This document shows positions 27,788 to 37,100 of a stretch of 64,000 nt of DNA, one piece after another. Made by a program: the position numbers and the translations under genes. Origin of the DNA: JAAYZX01 sp040770645. Its GTDB lineage: Bacteria > Actinomycetota > Thermoleophilia > RBG-16-64-13. Positions within the stretch are counted from its first letter, which is position 1. Each line of letters begins with the position of its first letter. The notes beneath the pieces are model-generated. The model did not search any database, was not told where the DNA came from, and saw nothing but the letters and a program-made list of their open reading frames with translations. The stretch lies in assembly GCA_040770645.1 (NCBI GenBank), contig JAXGIS010000001.1:248001-312000 (forward strand). The letters are read 5' to 3'.

Positions 27788-29014
27788 TCAGGGCTTGAAC
27801 GAGTTGTACTCGTCGCCGAACTCATCACGAGCGATGATTCCGCGCATGATGTTGAGGCCACCTTCGGCGCCCACTTCGTAGGACATGATACCGCGGAGCA
27901 TCATTTCCAGCGGGGTGTCCTTGGTGTAGCCGAAGCCACCGTGGTAGATCATGCCGTGACGGGCAATGTCGTGACCCAGGGTCGGGGCCAGGCACTTGCA
28001 CGTGGCGACAACCTTGTTGAGTTCACCGCGCGAGAACGTGCCGGGATTGGCGTCGTTGTAGCCGTACATCCAGGCGGCGCGAGTCAGGTTCAGCCTGAGC
28101 ATGTCGAGCTGCATCCAGTCGTTCACCATCTCGAAGCCGATGCCCTGGTTCTTGGACAGCGGTTTGTTGAAGAGGATGCGCTGCTTGCAGTAGTCACGGG
28201 AGATCTCCAGCGCCTTCTCAGCGCCACCGAGGCAGGCGGCAGCTACGATGATACGAGCCGCGTTGAACCCGTCCATGTTGACGTAGAAGCCCTTGCCCTC
28301 TTCGCCCAGCAGGCACCACTTCGGGACCTTGGCGTCCTTGTAGATGAAGCCGCCGGTGGAGAGACCCATCCGGCCCATGTCCTTGTAGGTGTGGTCGGTG
28401 ATGCCGGGGATATCACGCGGCACGTAGATGAAGCTGAAGCCCTGGTAGCCGGCCTCGGGGTCGGTGCGCGAAAGCGTGCAGTGGCCCGACGGGTAACCCC
28501 ACTTGGCGCATTCCTTGGGGCCGGAGATGTAGGCCTTCTCGCCGTTGAAGACATAGTAGTCGCCTTCGGGCGGGGAGACGGTGGTGATGTTGGCCAGGTC
28601 GGAACCGCCACCGGGCTCGGTGGTGTTGATACCGCAGAAGCACTTGCCTTCGGCGACCTTGGGGAGAACCAGTTCCTTGAGCTGCTCGGTGCCGTACTTG
28701 TTGATGATATAGGCCCAGCCGATGGTCAGCAGGGTGTAGACCGGGGTGGACATGGACATGTCGGCACGCGCGATCTCGTGGATGGTGATCATGGCGTAAA
28801 CCATGCGTTCCTCATCCGGGATGTCCAGGCCGCCGAAGCGCTCGGGGATGGTCACACCGAACATGCCGAGCTCGGCCATGCCGTCGGTGATGTCGGTGGG
28901 GATGCCGTCTTCAGCTTCGTCGATGGCGCGCGCGCGGGGCTCCAGGTTGGCCTCGAGCCACTGGCGGATGGACTGACGGTACAGATCCTGTTCGGGGGTA
29001 AACCTGAAATCCAT
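27788..29014 (-). CDS. Acyl-CoA dehydrogenase family protein
   Basis: Flavoprotein of 408 residues, about 25 longer than typical. INTTEPGGGSDLA and HGGFGYTKDTPLEMMLRGIM match the two family signatures; the DYYVFNGEKAYISG segment is the usual beta-domain. An acidic residue that could act as base lies in the region ISYEVGAEGG, but I cannot place it with confidence. AGGAGGAG precedes the ATG. Location between a CaiB-type CoA-transferase and fixC-etf suggests that it oxidises an acyl-CoA made by the transferase and hands electrons to EtfAB. The substrate is unknown. Confidence 0.9.
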   Translation of the reverse strand: MDFRFTPEQDLYRQSIRQWLEANLEPRARAIDEAEDGIPTDITDGMAELGMFGVTIPERFGGLDIPDEERMVYAMITIHEIARADMSMSTPVYTLLTIGWAYIINKYGTEQLKELVLPKVAEGKCFCGINTTEPGGGSDLANITTVSPPEGDYYVFNGEKAYISGPKECAKWGYPSGHCTLSRTDPEAGYQGFSFIYVPRDIPGITDHTYKDMGRMGLSTGGFIYKDAKVPKWCLLGEEGKGFYVNMDGFNAARIIVAAACLGGAEKALEISRDYCKQRILFNKPLSKNQGIGFEMVNDWMQLDMLRLNLTRAAWMYGYNDANPGTFSRGELNKVVATCKCLAPTLGHDIARHGMIYHGGFGYTKDTPLEMMLRGIMSYEVGAEGGLNIMRGIIARDEFGDEYNSFKP

Positions 29015-29124
29015 CTACTCCTCCTACTGCTTTGTGCTTTTTCCGGGTTGTGGTAGTTCCGTACCCGGCCGTTACTAGGGTAATGGGTCTGGGTTGGGTC
29101 TGGTTGCGACAAGTACTAAGTTTC

Positions 29125-30312
29125 CTAGATCACCCCCTCTGAGCGCAAGACCCTTATTTCATCAACGGTATGGCCTATCTCCCCCAGAATTTCCGCGGTG
29201 TGTTCACCAAGGAGGGGAGGGTGCCTGCGATATGTCACAGGGTTATCGCTGAGTTTGATGGCGTTACCGGCCACCCGGACGCTCCCCAGGGTGGGGTGTG
29301 GCATGGTGACCAGCATCTCGCGGGCCAGGACCTGCGGATCTGCGAAGACCTGGCTTATGTCTTGGATGGGATCGGCAGGGACGCCGGCTTGGCAGAGGAT
29401 GTCCAGCCACTCTGCCACCGTGCGATCGGCGAGCAACTCGTGGAGACGGGGGATTAGGGTGTCGCGATGCTCAACCCGTAGGGCGTTCGAGGCATAACGA
29501 GGATCGGCTGCCAACTCCGGCGCACCGAGGGCGTCACAGAGCCGAGCAAACTGCTCGTTGTTGCCCACCGCTACATTGAACCAACCATCTGCGGCTTTGA
29601 ACGCCTGATAGGGCACCACGTTAGGGTTGGCATTGCCCCAGCGGTGTGGGATCACTCCCCCCATCAGCCAGTTGCTCCCTTGGTTGACGAGCGAAGAGAC
29701 CTCCGCGTCGAGCAGGGAGACGTCCACCAGTTGCCCTTTGTGAGTCACCTCGCGTGCGCGCAGAGCGCAGAGGATGCCTACCACGGCATTCAAAGCGGCG
29801 AGAACGTCGATGACGGGCAACCCCACCTTCATGGGCGGCCCATCCGGATCTCCGGTGATGCTCATGTATCCGCCGCGTCCTTGGATGGCGAAGTCATAGC
29901 CGGGCTTGCTTCTGTCCGGCCCGGTGCGCCCGTAACCGCTGATGGAACAGTAGACCAGCTGGGGGTTGAGCGCGCTCAGCGCCTCGTAGCCCAGCCCCGC
30001 GCGATCGAGATCGCCTGTTTTGAAGTTCTCGATGAGCACATCTGCCTCTCGCGCGAGCCTGGAAAGCACCTCTTTGCCGGCCGGGGACTTGAAATTGAGG
30101 GTAAGCGACCGCTTGTTACGATTGAGCCCGAGGTAGTAGGTGGATTCGGTACCTGCGTAGGGAGGACCCCAACTGCGCACTTCATCGCCGCCGCCGGGCC
30201 GCTCCACTTTGATCACTTCTGCGCCCAGATCTCCAAGAATCATGGCACAGGTAGGTCCCGCGACAACTCGCGACAGATCGAGAACCCGTATCCCGTCAAG
30301 CACTCCCGGCAT
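29125..30312 (-). CDS. CoA-transferase, CaiB/BaiF family (class III)
   Basis: Protein of 395 residues. VLDLSRVVAGPTCAMILGDL at the N-terminus, KVERPGGGDEVR, LNRNKRSLTLNFKSPAGKE and YDFAIQGRGGYMSITGDPDG are family-typical. It moves CoA between carboxylic acids and would activate the substrate of the dehydrogenase downstream. ATG 30312 (MPGVLDGIRVLDLS) is chosen over an extended frame to 30381 with an Arg-rich unconserved leader. It is probably the first gene of the caiB-acd-fixCX-etfBA unit, 110 bases before the dehydrogenase. Confidence 0.88.
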   Translation of the reverse strand: MPGVLDGIRVLDLSRVVAGPTCAMILGDLGAEVIKVERPGGGDEVRSWGPPYAGTESTYYLGLNRNKRSLTLNFKSPAGKEVLSRLAREADVLIENFKTGDLDRAGLGYEALSALNPQLVYCSISGYGRTGPDRSKPGYDFAIQGRGGYMSITGDPDGPPMKVGLPVIDVLAALNAVVGILCALRAREVTHKGQLVDVSLLDAEVSSLVNQGSNWLMGGVIPHRWGNANPNVVPYQAFKAADGWFNVAVGNNEQFARLCDALGAPELAADPRYASNALRVEHRDTLIPRLHELLADRTVAEWLDILCQAGVPADPIQDISQVFADPQVLAREMLVTMPHPTLGSVRVAGNAIKLSDNPVTYRRHPPLLGEHTAEILGEIGHTVDEIRVLRSEGVI

Positions 30313-30524
30313 GTCCTGCGCCTCGGCCGCAATGGTACAGATGGAGGGAGCGTGCCGCCGGCGGCGCCGCGGCGTGACCACCTCGTATGCTGGGGGCCCA
30401 TAGCTGACGAGTGAACGGCAGGATGAACTGACCGTCCGCGAGCTACGCGTGCAGCCGCGCCATCATCTCATTGGACGAGGTGGATTTCAAGCAGGGACGT
30501 ATGACGCCTGCCACGGGGCCGCCG

Positions 30525-30857
30525 TCACTTGCCCGTTACGATCGGGGATTGGTCGACGGCTTCAAAGACCCTGCGAAGGGCGAAGATGAGCGCTCCCTGT
30601 GAATGGCCGCGATAACGCTGCCGGACGACCGCTTCCATCTCATGGCGTTCAGTGATGACGGAGCGGCCGCGGAGGAGACGGGAAAGGTAGTCTCGAGCCA
30701 GTTCGGTCAACAGTGTGGAGGAGACATCTACCACCAGCCCACTCTCGTCAACTTCGAGGATAACCCCCACGCGGGCGTTCACGGGTTGGTGCGACACGTC
30801 GTGCGGAAGGCGGGCGTAGCCCGAGAACAGGTAGGTGGTCAAGGGCATGGGTTTCAT
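30525..30857 (-). CDS. DUF3870 domain protein
   Basis: Protein of about 110 residues. YLFSGYARLPHDV, VVDVSSTLLTELARDYLSRL and RYRGHSQGALIFALRRVFEA match the DUF3870 pattern, whose function is unknown. Two in-frame ATGs (30857 and 30848) are possible; the first is favoured because a good -10 element lies about ten bases upstream, which would give leaderless mRNA. The longer open frame to 30980 is not supported. About 90 bases downstream another minus-strand frame stays open and ends ARLHA-stop, which might be a frameshifted extension. Confidence 0.75.
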   Translation of the reverse strand: MKPMPLTTYLFSGYARLPHDVSHQPVNARVGVILEVDESGLVVDVSSTLLTELARDYLSRLLRGRSVITERHEMEAVVRQRYRGHSQGALIFALRRVFEAVDQSPIVTGK

Positions 30858-30867
30858 AGTGCGCAGT

Positions 30868-30876
30868 ATTGTAACA
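30868..30876 (-). promoter_or_regulatory. Extended -10 promoter, probable leaderless start for DUF3870
   Basis: Read on the minus strand the site is TGTTACAAT, an extended -10. The ATG at 30857 begins ten bases after it, about where transcription should start. Confidence 0.45.
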
Positions 30877-31051
30877 TTACTAGTTCTCTGTCCCCACTGT
30901 GGGGCGGCGGGTCGGAGACCATTCCCCTTCCAGCGGTTCGGACTGTGCAGAACTTCGCCTATGGACAGTGGTTTGACCACCGCGTATCATCCCGGTGGAC
31001 GCGAAGGCCACTCCGGGGGCGGCGCGCCCCGGCTATCTGGAGGTCCTCCAC

Positions 31052-32140
31052 TTGTCTTTGTCCGTGGGCATCGTGGGTCTACCCAACGTCGGCAAGTCCA
31101 CGCTCTTCCATGCTTTGACCCGCCAGCGTGTGGCCTCGTCCAACTACCCTTTCTGCACCATTGATCCCAACGTGGGCGTGGTGCCGGTACCGGATCGGCG
31201 CCTGGATCGTGTCCAAGAGATCGTCAGGCCGGACAAAATCGTGCCGGCAACGGTTCAGTTTGTGGACATCGCCGGCTTGGTCAGGGGTGCGAGCCGGGGG
31301 GAAGGCCTGGGAAACCAGTTCCTTGCTCACATCCGCGAGTGCGACGCGGTATGCGAAGTGCTTCGCGCGTTCTCCGATCCCGACGTCTCTCATGTAGAGG
31401 GACACATCGATCCGCTATCGGATGCCGACACCGTTTTGACAGAACTGATCCTGGCCGATATGGCCACGGTCGAGAAGGTGCTGGTCAGGCTGCGCAAGCA
31501 GGCGCAATCCACGAAGGAGCTGAGGCCGGTCCTGGAGGCCGTGGAGCAGGTCGATGCCGCCTTGGCTGCCGGCCGTCCGGCGCGTGAGGCCGGGCTTGAG
31601 CCCGAGCGAGTACCCATGCTCCGCGACCTGCATCTCCTGACCATGAAGCCCCTAATTTACGTGCTCAACGTCGACGAAGAGCAACTCGGGACCACGAGTT
31701 GGGAAGGCAGAATCCCTGAACGGGCGGACCTGCGGGTGGCGGAGGCCGTGCCCATCTGCGCCAAACTGGAATCGGAACTGGCGGATCTGGACGAGGAAGA
31801 GCGCGAAGAGTTCCTGGTGGCGCTGGGCATGGACGGATCGGGCCTGGATCGCCTGGTGCGGTCTTGTTACGGCCTTCTGGGTCTAATCACTTTCTTCACG
31901 GCCCAACCCAACGAAGCCAGAGCTTGGACTGTCAAACAGGGGACGAAGGCGCCGCAGGCGGCGGGAACCATCCATTCTGATTTCGAACGCGGGTTTATCA
32001 AGGCGGAGGTGGTGGACTTCGATACGCTGGATCAACTCGGCTCCGAGGCGGCCGTCAAAGCAGCGGGCCGCATGCGCATAGAAGGCAAGGAGTACGTGGT
32101 CTGCGATGGTGACGTGATCCGCTTCCGCTTCAACGTCTAG
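31052..32140 (+). CDS. ychF: Ribosome-associated GTPase/ATPase YchF (Obg family)
   Basis: P-loop NTPase of 362 residues. G1 is GLPNVGKST, G3 is DIAGLVRGASRGEGLGNQF, and the C-terminal TGS-like domain has FFTAQPNEARAWTVKQGTKA and HSDFERGFIKAEVV, the YchF signature. The YchF-type LNVDEE replaces NKxD, consistent with ATP preference. TTG 31052 is chosen for the GGAGG eight bases upstream and for family length; an earlier ATG at 30995 adds an unconserved leader. Nine bases separate it from the regulator gene, suggesting cotranscription. Confidence 0.93.
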   Translation: MSLSVGIVGLPNVGKSTLFHALTRQRVASSNYPFCTIDPNVGVVPVPDRRLDRVQEIVRPDKIVPATVQFVDIAGLVRGASRGEGLGNQFLAHIRECDAVCEVLRAFSDPDVSHVEGHIDPLSDADTVLTELILADMATVEKVLVRLRKQAQSTKELRPVLEAVEQVDAALAAGRPAREAGLEPERVPMLRDLHLLTMKPLIYVLNVDEEQLGTTSWEGRIPERADLRVAEAVPICAKLESELADLDEEEREEFLVALGMDGSGLDRLVRSCYGLLGLITFFTAQPNEARAWTVKQGTKAPQAAGTIHSDFERGFIKAEVVDFDTLDQLGSEAAVKAAGRMRIEGKEYVVCDGDVIRFRFNV

Positions 32141-32148
32141 GGGTCGCT

Positions 32149-33720
32149 GTGGAACAGAACGATGAGCGCGACGACAGGTTCAGGGTCAAGCCGATAACCA
32201 CGGAGACCGTCTCCGGCCAAGTGGCGCGCCAACTCAAAGCGCTGCTCGTGTCCGGCGAGATAGCGCCGGGCGAGAGGATACCGTCCGAGCGTGACCTGGC
32301 GGCCAGGTTCGGAGTGGGGCGCCCGGCAGTACGGGAGGCGTTGCGAGAGTTGAAGGCCCAGGGACTGCTCATAAGCGGTCGAGGGCCGCGTGGCACAGTG
32401 GCGGCGGCGTTGCCTGGGGCCGATGTGGGAGCTACGCTGCGCAATCTGGCCGGGAGCGGTGCCGAGCGTCTGGTGGAACTCATGGAGTTGCGCGTGGCCG
32501 TGGAAGTGCAGGCGGCGGGCCTGGCGGCGCGCCGGGCAACGCTCGACGAGATACGCCGTATGGGCGAGATACAAGTTGACCTGGGCGAATCCGGGCACGC
32601 CGAGAGCGATGTGGCATTCCACCGCCTGGTGGCCGAAGCTTCTCATAACGCCTTGCTCAAGCGGATATCGAACGAGATGGTGGACCTGCTCCATGAGCAC
32701 ATGCCGCGTATCCTGGAAGTCCTCTATACGCAGCCGGGTGGTGCGGGTGCCGTGCAACGGCAACACGACGTGGTTATGGAGGCCATCCGTCGGGGCGACG
32801 AGGCAGGGGCCAGACGAGCCATGCGTCAGCATCTGGATTATGTCACCACCGGGCTTGCCCAGTTGGCGGGCTCCATTTCTCCCATACGCCTGATCGTGGC
32901 CGACCTGGACGGGACTCTGCTGGCCGGTCCGCGCCACCTGTCGGAACGCACCCGCAACATGGTAGCCACAGTGCGCGAAGCCGGTACTGAGGTGGTCATA
33001 GCCTCGGCGCGGGCGCCACGGCTGATTCGCCCCTATCACGAGGAGTTGCAGCTGTCCGGTCCCGTCATTGCCTGCAACGGGGCGTTGTTGTGGGACATGC
33101 ACGCCAACGTTCCCATGAGTCGCGCTCCCTTGAATGCCGCGTTGGCGCGCGAAGCGGTAGCCGTGGCGCGCGAAGCCGGTGCTATCGCCAATGTGGAGTG
33201 TGACGACGAATGGTTCGCGGACCGCATAACCGACGCGGTACTACTTAATATTCAGCGTTTCGGCATTCCGGCACCCCATCAGTTGGGTGGGGTGGATGAC
33301 GTGTTGACCGGTGACCGCCCCATTGACAAGGTGTTCGTGGATATGCGCGAACTCTCCTCGGCGGTGCAAGATGCTCTACGGAGTGCCCTCAGCCGGTCGC
33401 TGGGTGTACATGTCAACCTGAGTGAGAGCGTGCCGGGCATGATTGACGTGACGTCGCGCGAAGCCACCAAGGCGGCCATGGCTCAGCAACTCGCCCGCTC
33501 GCTCGGCATACCCGCCGAACAGGTGTTGGCCATAGGCGACAGCGACAACGATGTGGCACTCCTGCGTTGGGCCGGAATCGGTATCGCCATGGGAAATGCT
33601 TCGCCGGCGGCGAAAGAGGCGGCCGACGGCGTGACCTCGTCGAATCTCCGCGATGGTGCGGCGGAAGCCATGGAGCGTTGGGTGCTGGAGCGGCCTGCCA
33701 CCGGCCTGGGTCGTCGCTAA
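32149..33720 (+). CDS. FadR/GntR-type regulator fused to Cof-type HAD phosphatase
   Basis: Single uninterrupted frame of 523 residues with two normally separate proteins. Residues 15-85 form a winged-helix GntR domain (VARQLKALLVSGEIAPGERI, PSERDLAARFGVGRPAVREA). Residues 100-235 are an all-helical FCD ligand domain (LMELRVAVEVQAAGLAARRA, DVAFHRLVAEASHNALL). Residues 245-510 are a HAD-IIB hydrolase with DLDGTLL, an ASAR motif II, DKVFVD and the motif III GDSDNDVALL followed by GIGIAMGNA. All catalytic residues of the HAD part are present. No indel is needed to join them, so the fusion is read directly. Whether the phosphatase substrate is also the effector is inference. Start GTG, nine bases after ychF. 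Confidence 0.9.
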   Translation: MEQNDERDDRFRVKPITTETVSGQVARQLKALLVSGEIAPGERIPSERDLAARFGVGRPAVREALRELKAQGLLISGRGPRGTVAAALPGADVGATLRNLAGSGAERLVELMELRVAVEVQAAGLAARRATLDEIRRMGEIQVDLGESGHAESDVAFHRLVAEASHNALLKRISNEMVDLLHEHMPRILEVLYTQPGGAGAVQRQHDVVMEAIRRGDEAGARRAMRQHLDYVTTGLAQLAGSISPIRLIVADLDGTLLAGPRHLSERTRNMVATVREAGTEVVIASARAPRLIRPYHEELQLSGPVIACNGALLWDMHANVPMSRAPLNAALAREAVAVAREAGAIANVECDDEWFADRITDAVLLNIQRFGIPAPHQLGGVDDVLTGDRPIDKVFVDMRELSSAVQDALRSALSRSLGVHVNLSESVPGMIDVTSREATKAAMAQQLARSLGIPAEQVLAIGDSDNDVALLRWAGIGIAMGNASPAAKEAADGVTSSNLRDGAAEAMERWVLERPATGLGRR

Positions 33721-34161
33721 CCCCGTTTGGACGCCTCTTCGGCGGCCTGGTGGGCCGGCTGCAGACCGGTTTTGGGTGGCGATTTCCGCTCTCATTCTTT
33801 TTTGAAGGTTTTTCTCATCTGATACTTTCCTGCTTGTTTGTCTCGGGAATCTACTGGGTAACTACGTTGAGGGCTTGGTCTTGAGCAGTAGAGCACCGAG
33901 CTTTCAAGGATTGAACCACGCTCCGCCGAATATGAAGTGGATGGACGCACAAAAAAGAAGGATGGTAGAAAAACTGGATTACAGGACTCCCGGCGGCTGT
34001 GTGCGGGTGGCCCTCTTACGAACCCGCCGTGTTGGGCGCTCTGGTGGTGCCGCCACGGAACACGGAAGAACCTCTTCCTCATCCACTCACAACCTGGGTC
34101 GGATACAAACAAAAATGATGAAGGAAACAATGGGTAAAAAACATCGTAAAGGAGAATGTTC
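33721..34161 (+). other. 441-base A-rich non-coding leader upstream of the adhesin
   Basis: No supported gene: frames on both strands give only low-complexity translations without a ribosome binding site. A possible promoter is TTGAAG (33,802) with TGATACTTT (33,820-33,828), spacing 15. Downstream lie several potential stems, for example GCGGGT/ACCCGC around 34,002-34,026 and GGTGGTGCCGCC near 34,043. I could not match it to a riboswitch class. It ends in AAAGGAG, the ribosome binding site of the adhesin. Confidence 0.45.
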
Positions 34162-37100
34162 GTGGTAAGAAGAAAGAGGCGCCTGCCCGTGGGCTGGCCC
34201 ATAGTGCTTGTGTTGCTGTTGACCATTTTCATGTTCGGTGTTGCCCGAGCCGACGATCCTCCGCCGGGGCGCAAGATGTAACCAGCGTGCTGACCAACGT
34301 GACGCTCACTGTTTCTCAGAATGGGGGGTCGATTTCCCGGGCGGGACTATTTCAAGCACCGATCCCATTTTGGTGAATGTGTCCTTCGGGGTGCCGGTGG
34401 AGGGTGATGAACCCACCCCCGCCAACCCCGTGAAGAAAGGTGACTGGGCTGAGTTCCAGCTCAGCAATGCCTTCGCCCTCACCAGCGGCACCACCATTCC
34501 CCTGAATACGGCCGGGGGCATCAGGGTCGGGACGGTCACCTTCTCCACCGGCAGCGGGGGAATGGTCACGGCCAGGGTGGACTTCAATGGCGACGATGAG
34601 GTGTTTGACGGCACCTACAACTCCGTGGAGTGCGAGTTCAGTGCAACTTTGGAGTATGACGCCAGCGGGGCGCCTGTTACGGGAGGCAGTTACGAGGTGA
34701 CGATCCTCGACAAGGAATTCACCGTGGTGGTGCCCCCTGTCGAGATCGTCTATACGGCTACGAAAACCGGCACGGTACACCTGAATACGCAGAGCGTAGA
34801 GTGGTCGGTCACGCTCACGGCCAAGCAGGGCACTGCAAACGTCGACCTGGGTGGGTACAAGTTTGTCGACAATCTGTCCGCCGTGGGGGACTACATCTCC
34901 GGTACTTTCCAGGTGGGTGGTGAGACAAAGACACCGACCTGGAATTCGACCGACAAGGAGCTGAGCTACGAGTTCCCTGCGGGCTCCACCAGCCCCCAGA
35001 CGGTCACTTTCGCTACCAAGATCCCCGATGCCAAGTACCACGCCACGGCCCAGCAATCGATCACCAACACAGGCCAACTCAAAGACGGCGAAGATGAGTT
35101 GAAGGCGAGCGCCCAGAGGACCGTCACCTTCACCCCCCAGTGGATCGAGAAGAGTGGCGCCGCCAGTGACACCGGTAGCGGTAGCTACGACCCCACCAAC
35201 CGCACCATCACCTGGACCATAAACGTGAACCAGATGGGCGCTGATCTGAGCAACGTCATCATCTACGACAAGTTGCCGGACGGGTTGACGTGGCTATCGG
35301 CGTCTTGGGAGAAGAAGGACGGCTCCAACAACTGGGTTGCGGGAGGCACTTTCACGACTGAGCCCACCGACCACAAGTATTCGCTCGGCGCCATCGACAC
35401 CGAGGCGCGGCTCATTATCGTGGCCAAGGTGCCGGACGAGGCTTACGTGAGTGGTGTCACATACTACACGAACACCGCCACCGTCACTTGGAGCGGCTCG
35501 CCGAGCGCAGGGTTGAGTAGCAGTGACACGGTGGGTGTGGGGTACACCCCCATCACCAAGTCCGGCTCGGCTGATCCTTCCACCCGCCAGGTCACTTGGA
35601 CTGTCGGCGTGGGCCCGAGGGGGCAGACCATCCCCAACCCCACGGTCTATGATCTGATTGTCTACGGCAAGAGCATCCACTTAGGCGCCGTGAGCGGGAT
35701 CCCGACCGGCATCGCCATCGGCGATCTGACTCCGCAGTACGGTCAGAAGTACGTCGACAGCTCTTTCGATGGCTCCGGTCTCACGTTAGAAGTGATCCCT
35801 ATCACGGACACGGCCACCTCCGAGCGCGTGGCCGATCTGCTCAAGATCACCGGGTTCCCGCAGGCCGGCTGGAGCAGTTTCACCTTCAAGACCCTGGTGC
35901 TGGATCCGGATATCTTTGCCGGCAACACGCAACAGAATGTCTACAACACCGCTACTTTGTTCAGCGGCACCACGAAACTGAATCATGCGACCGCCACGGT
36001 TCCGTACATCAGCACCATGCTGGCCAAAGAGATGCTGAAGCGTGGTCACGTCTCTGACCCGGCGGCCGGTGTGAACGACTTCACCACCACGGCGGCCGAA
36101 GGCTTCGACTACGTGGACCACTCGGTTATTTTCCGTCTGGCCGTCAACGCCGATGGCTTGGACCTGACCGGGCTGGACGAATCGACAATGGCCGCGGCCC
36201 ACGTGACCGACACCCTGCCTGCGGGTTGGGAGTTCGTGGATATCGTTCCCGGAGTCCAAGTATCTGATTTTCGAGGGCACGAAGTCCGGCAGTAGCGTCA
36301 GCGCACGGGTGGCCCGTTGACTTCGGTGCTGGGTCTCACCACTTCCTTCGGTGGGAACCAAGCCTTTTTCCACTTCACAACGCTCGACAAACCCTACGTG
36401 ATCCTGGTGAAGGCCAAGCCCACAGACCCCAAACTCGCCGAGTATTTTGGCGGCAACAAGACAACCACCGAGCGCAATAACGTATCCCTGTACACGGCCA
36501 ACTGGACACCGGGAGTGTCCACGCACCAAGACGTCAGCATCAAGAGCACATTGGTGGATAAGAGCCGTAAGCTTCTGGAAGCGGGCGTGGTGCGGTGGAC
36601 GATTGAGTACCGGCCGTACGATGTCACTCCTGAAGGGGCAAGACGGTTGGAAGACACGTTGCCGGTTGGCGTTGATCTGCGCACCGATTCCAGTGGCAAT
36701 CTGATCTTGTCGGGTGGCAACATCACGGCGCAGGAGCTGGTTCTGCAGCCCGACGGCACCTACGCGGACGGTACGGTGTTGGATCTGATCAACGCGGACC
36801 CCGGTGTTGCTCCGTCGTATGACAGCCAGACGCGGGTTCTCACCCTTCATATCCCCGATCCGGCCAAGGCTTACCGCTTCACTTACCTGACCGATATCAC
36901 GGCGGATAGTGGCTCGGTCAGGAACACTGTGACCCTGTGGGGAGAGAACAGGGTTGAGGACGCGACCTCCGAGCCATATCAGATAACCGAGGCCGACGGT
37001 AGCGCCAGCCTGAAGAAGAACGGCTGGATAGAGATAACCAAGCTGGGTGATTCGGGTCAGCCGCTGTCGGGTGTTAAGTTCAGTATCCTTGCGTTGGATG

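Noticed and set aside
27941..29056. A 371-residue plus-strand ORF
   Set aside because: It mirrors the acyl-CoA dehydrogenase gene, whose conserved motifs are certain.
34000..34060. A c-di-GMP or other known riboswitch upstream of the adhesin
   Set aside because: A GGACGCACAAA stretch near 33,943 recalls part of the c-di-GMP-I consensus, but the other conserved parts are missing.
33792..34274. A 160-residue minus-strand ORF in the adhesin leader
   Set aside because: There is no ribosome binding site and no motif, and it overlaps the adhesin signal peptide. Treated as non-coding.
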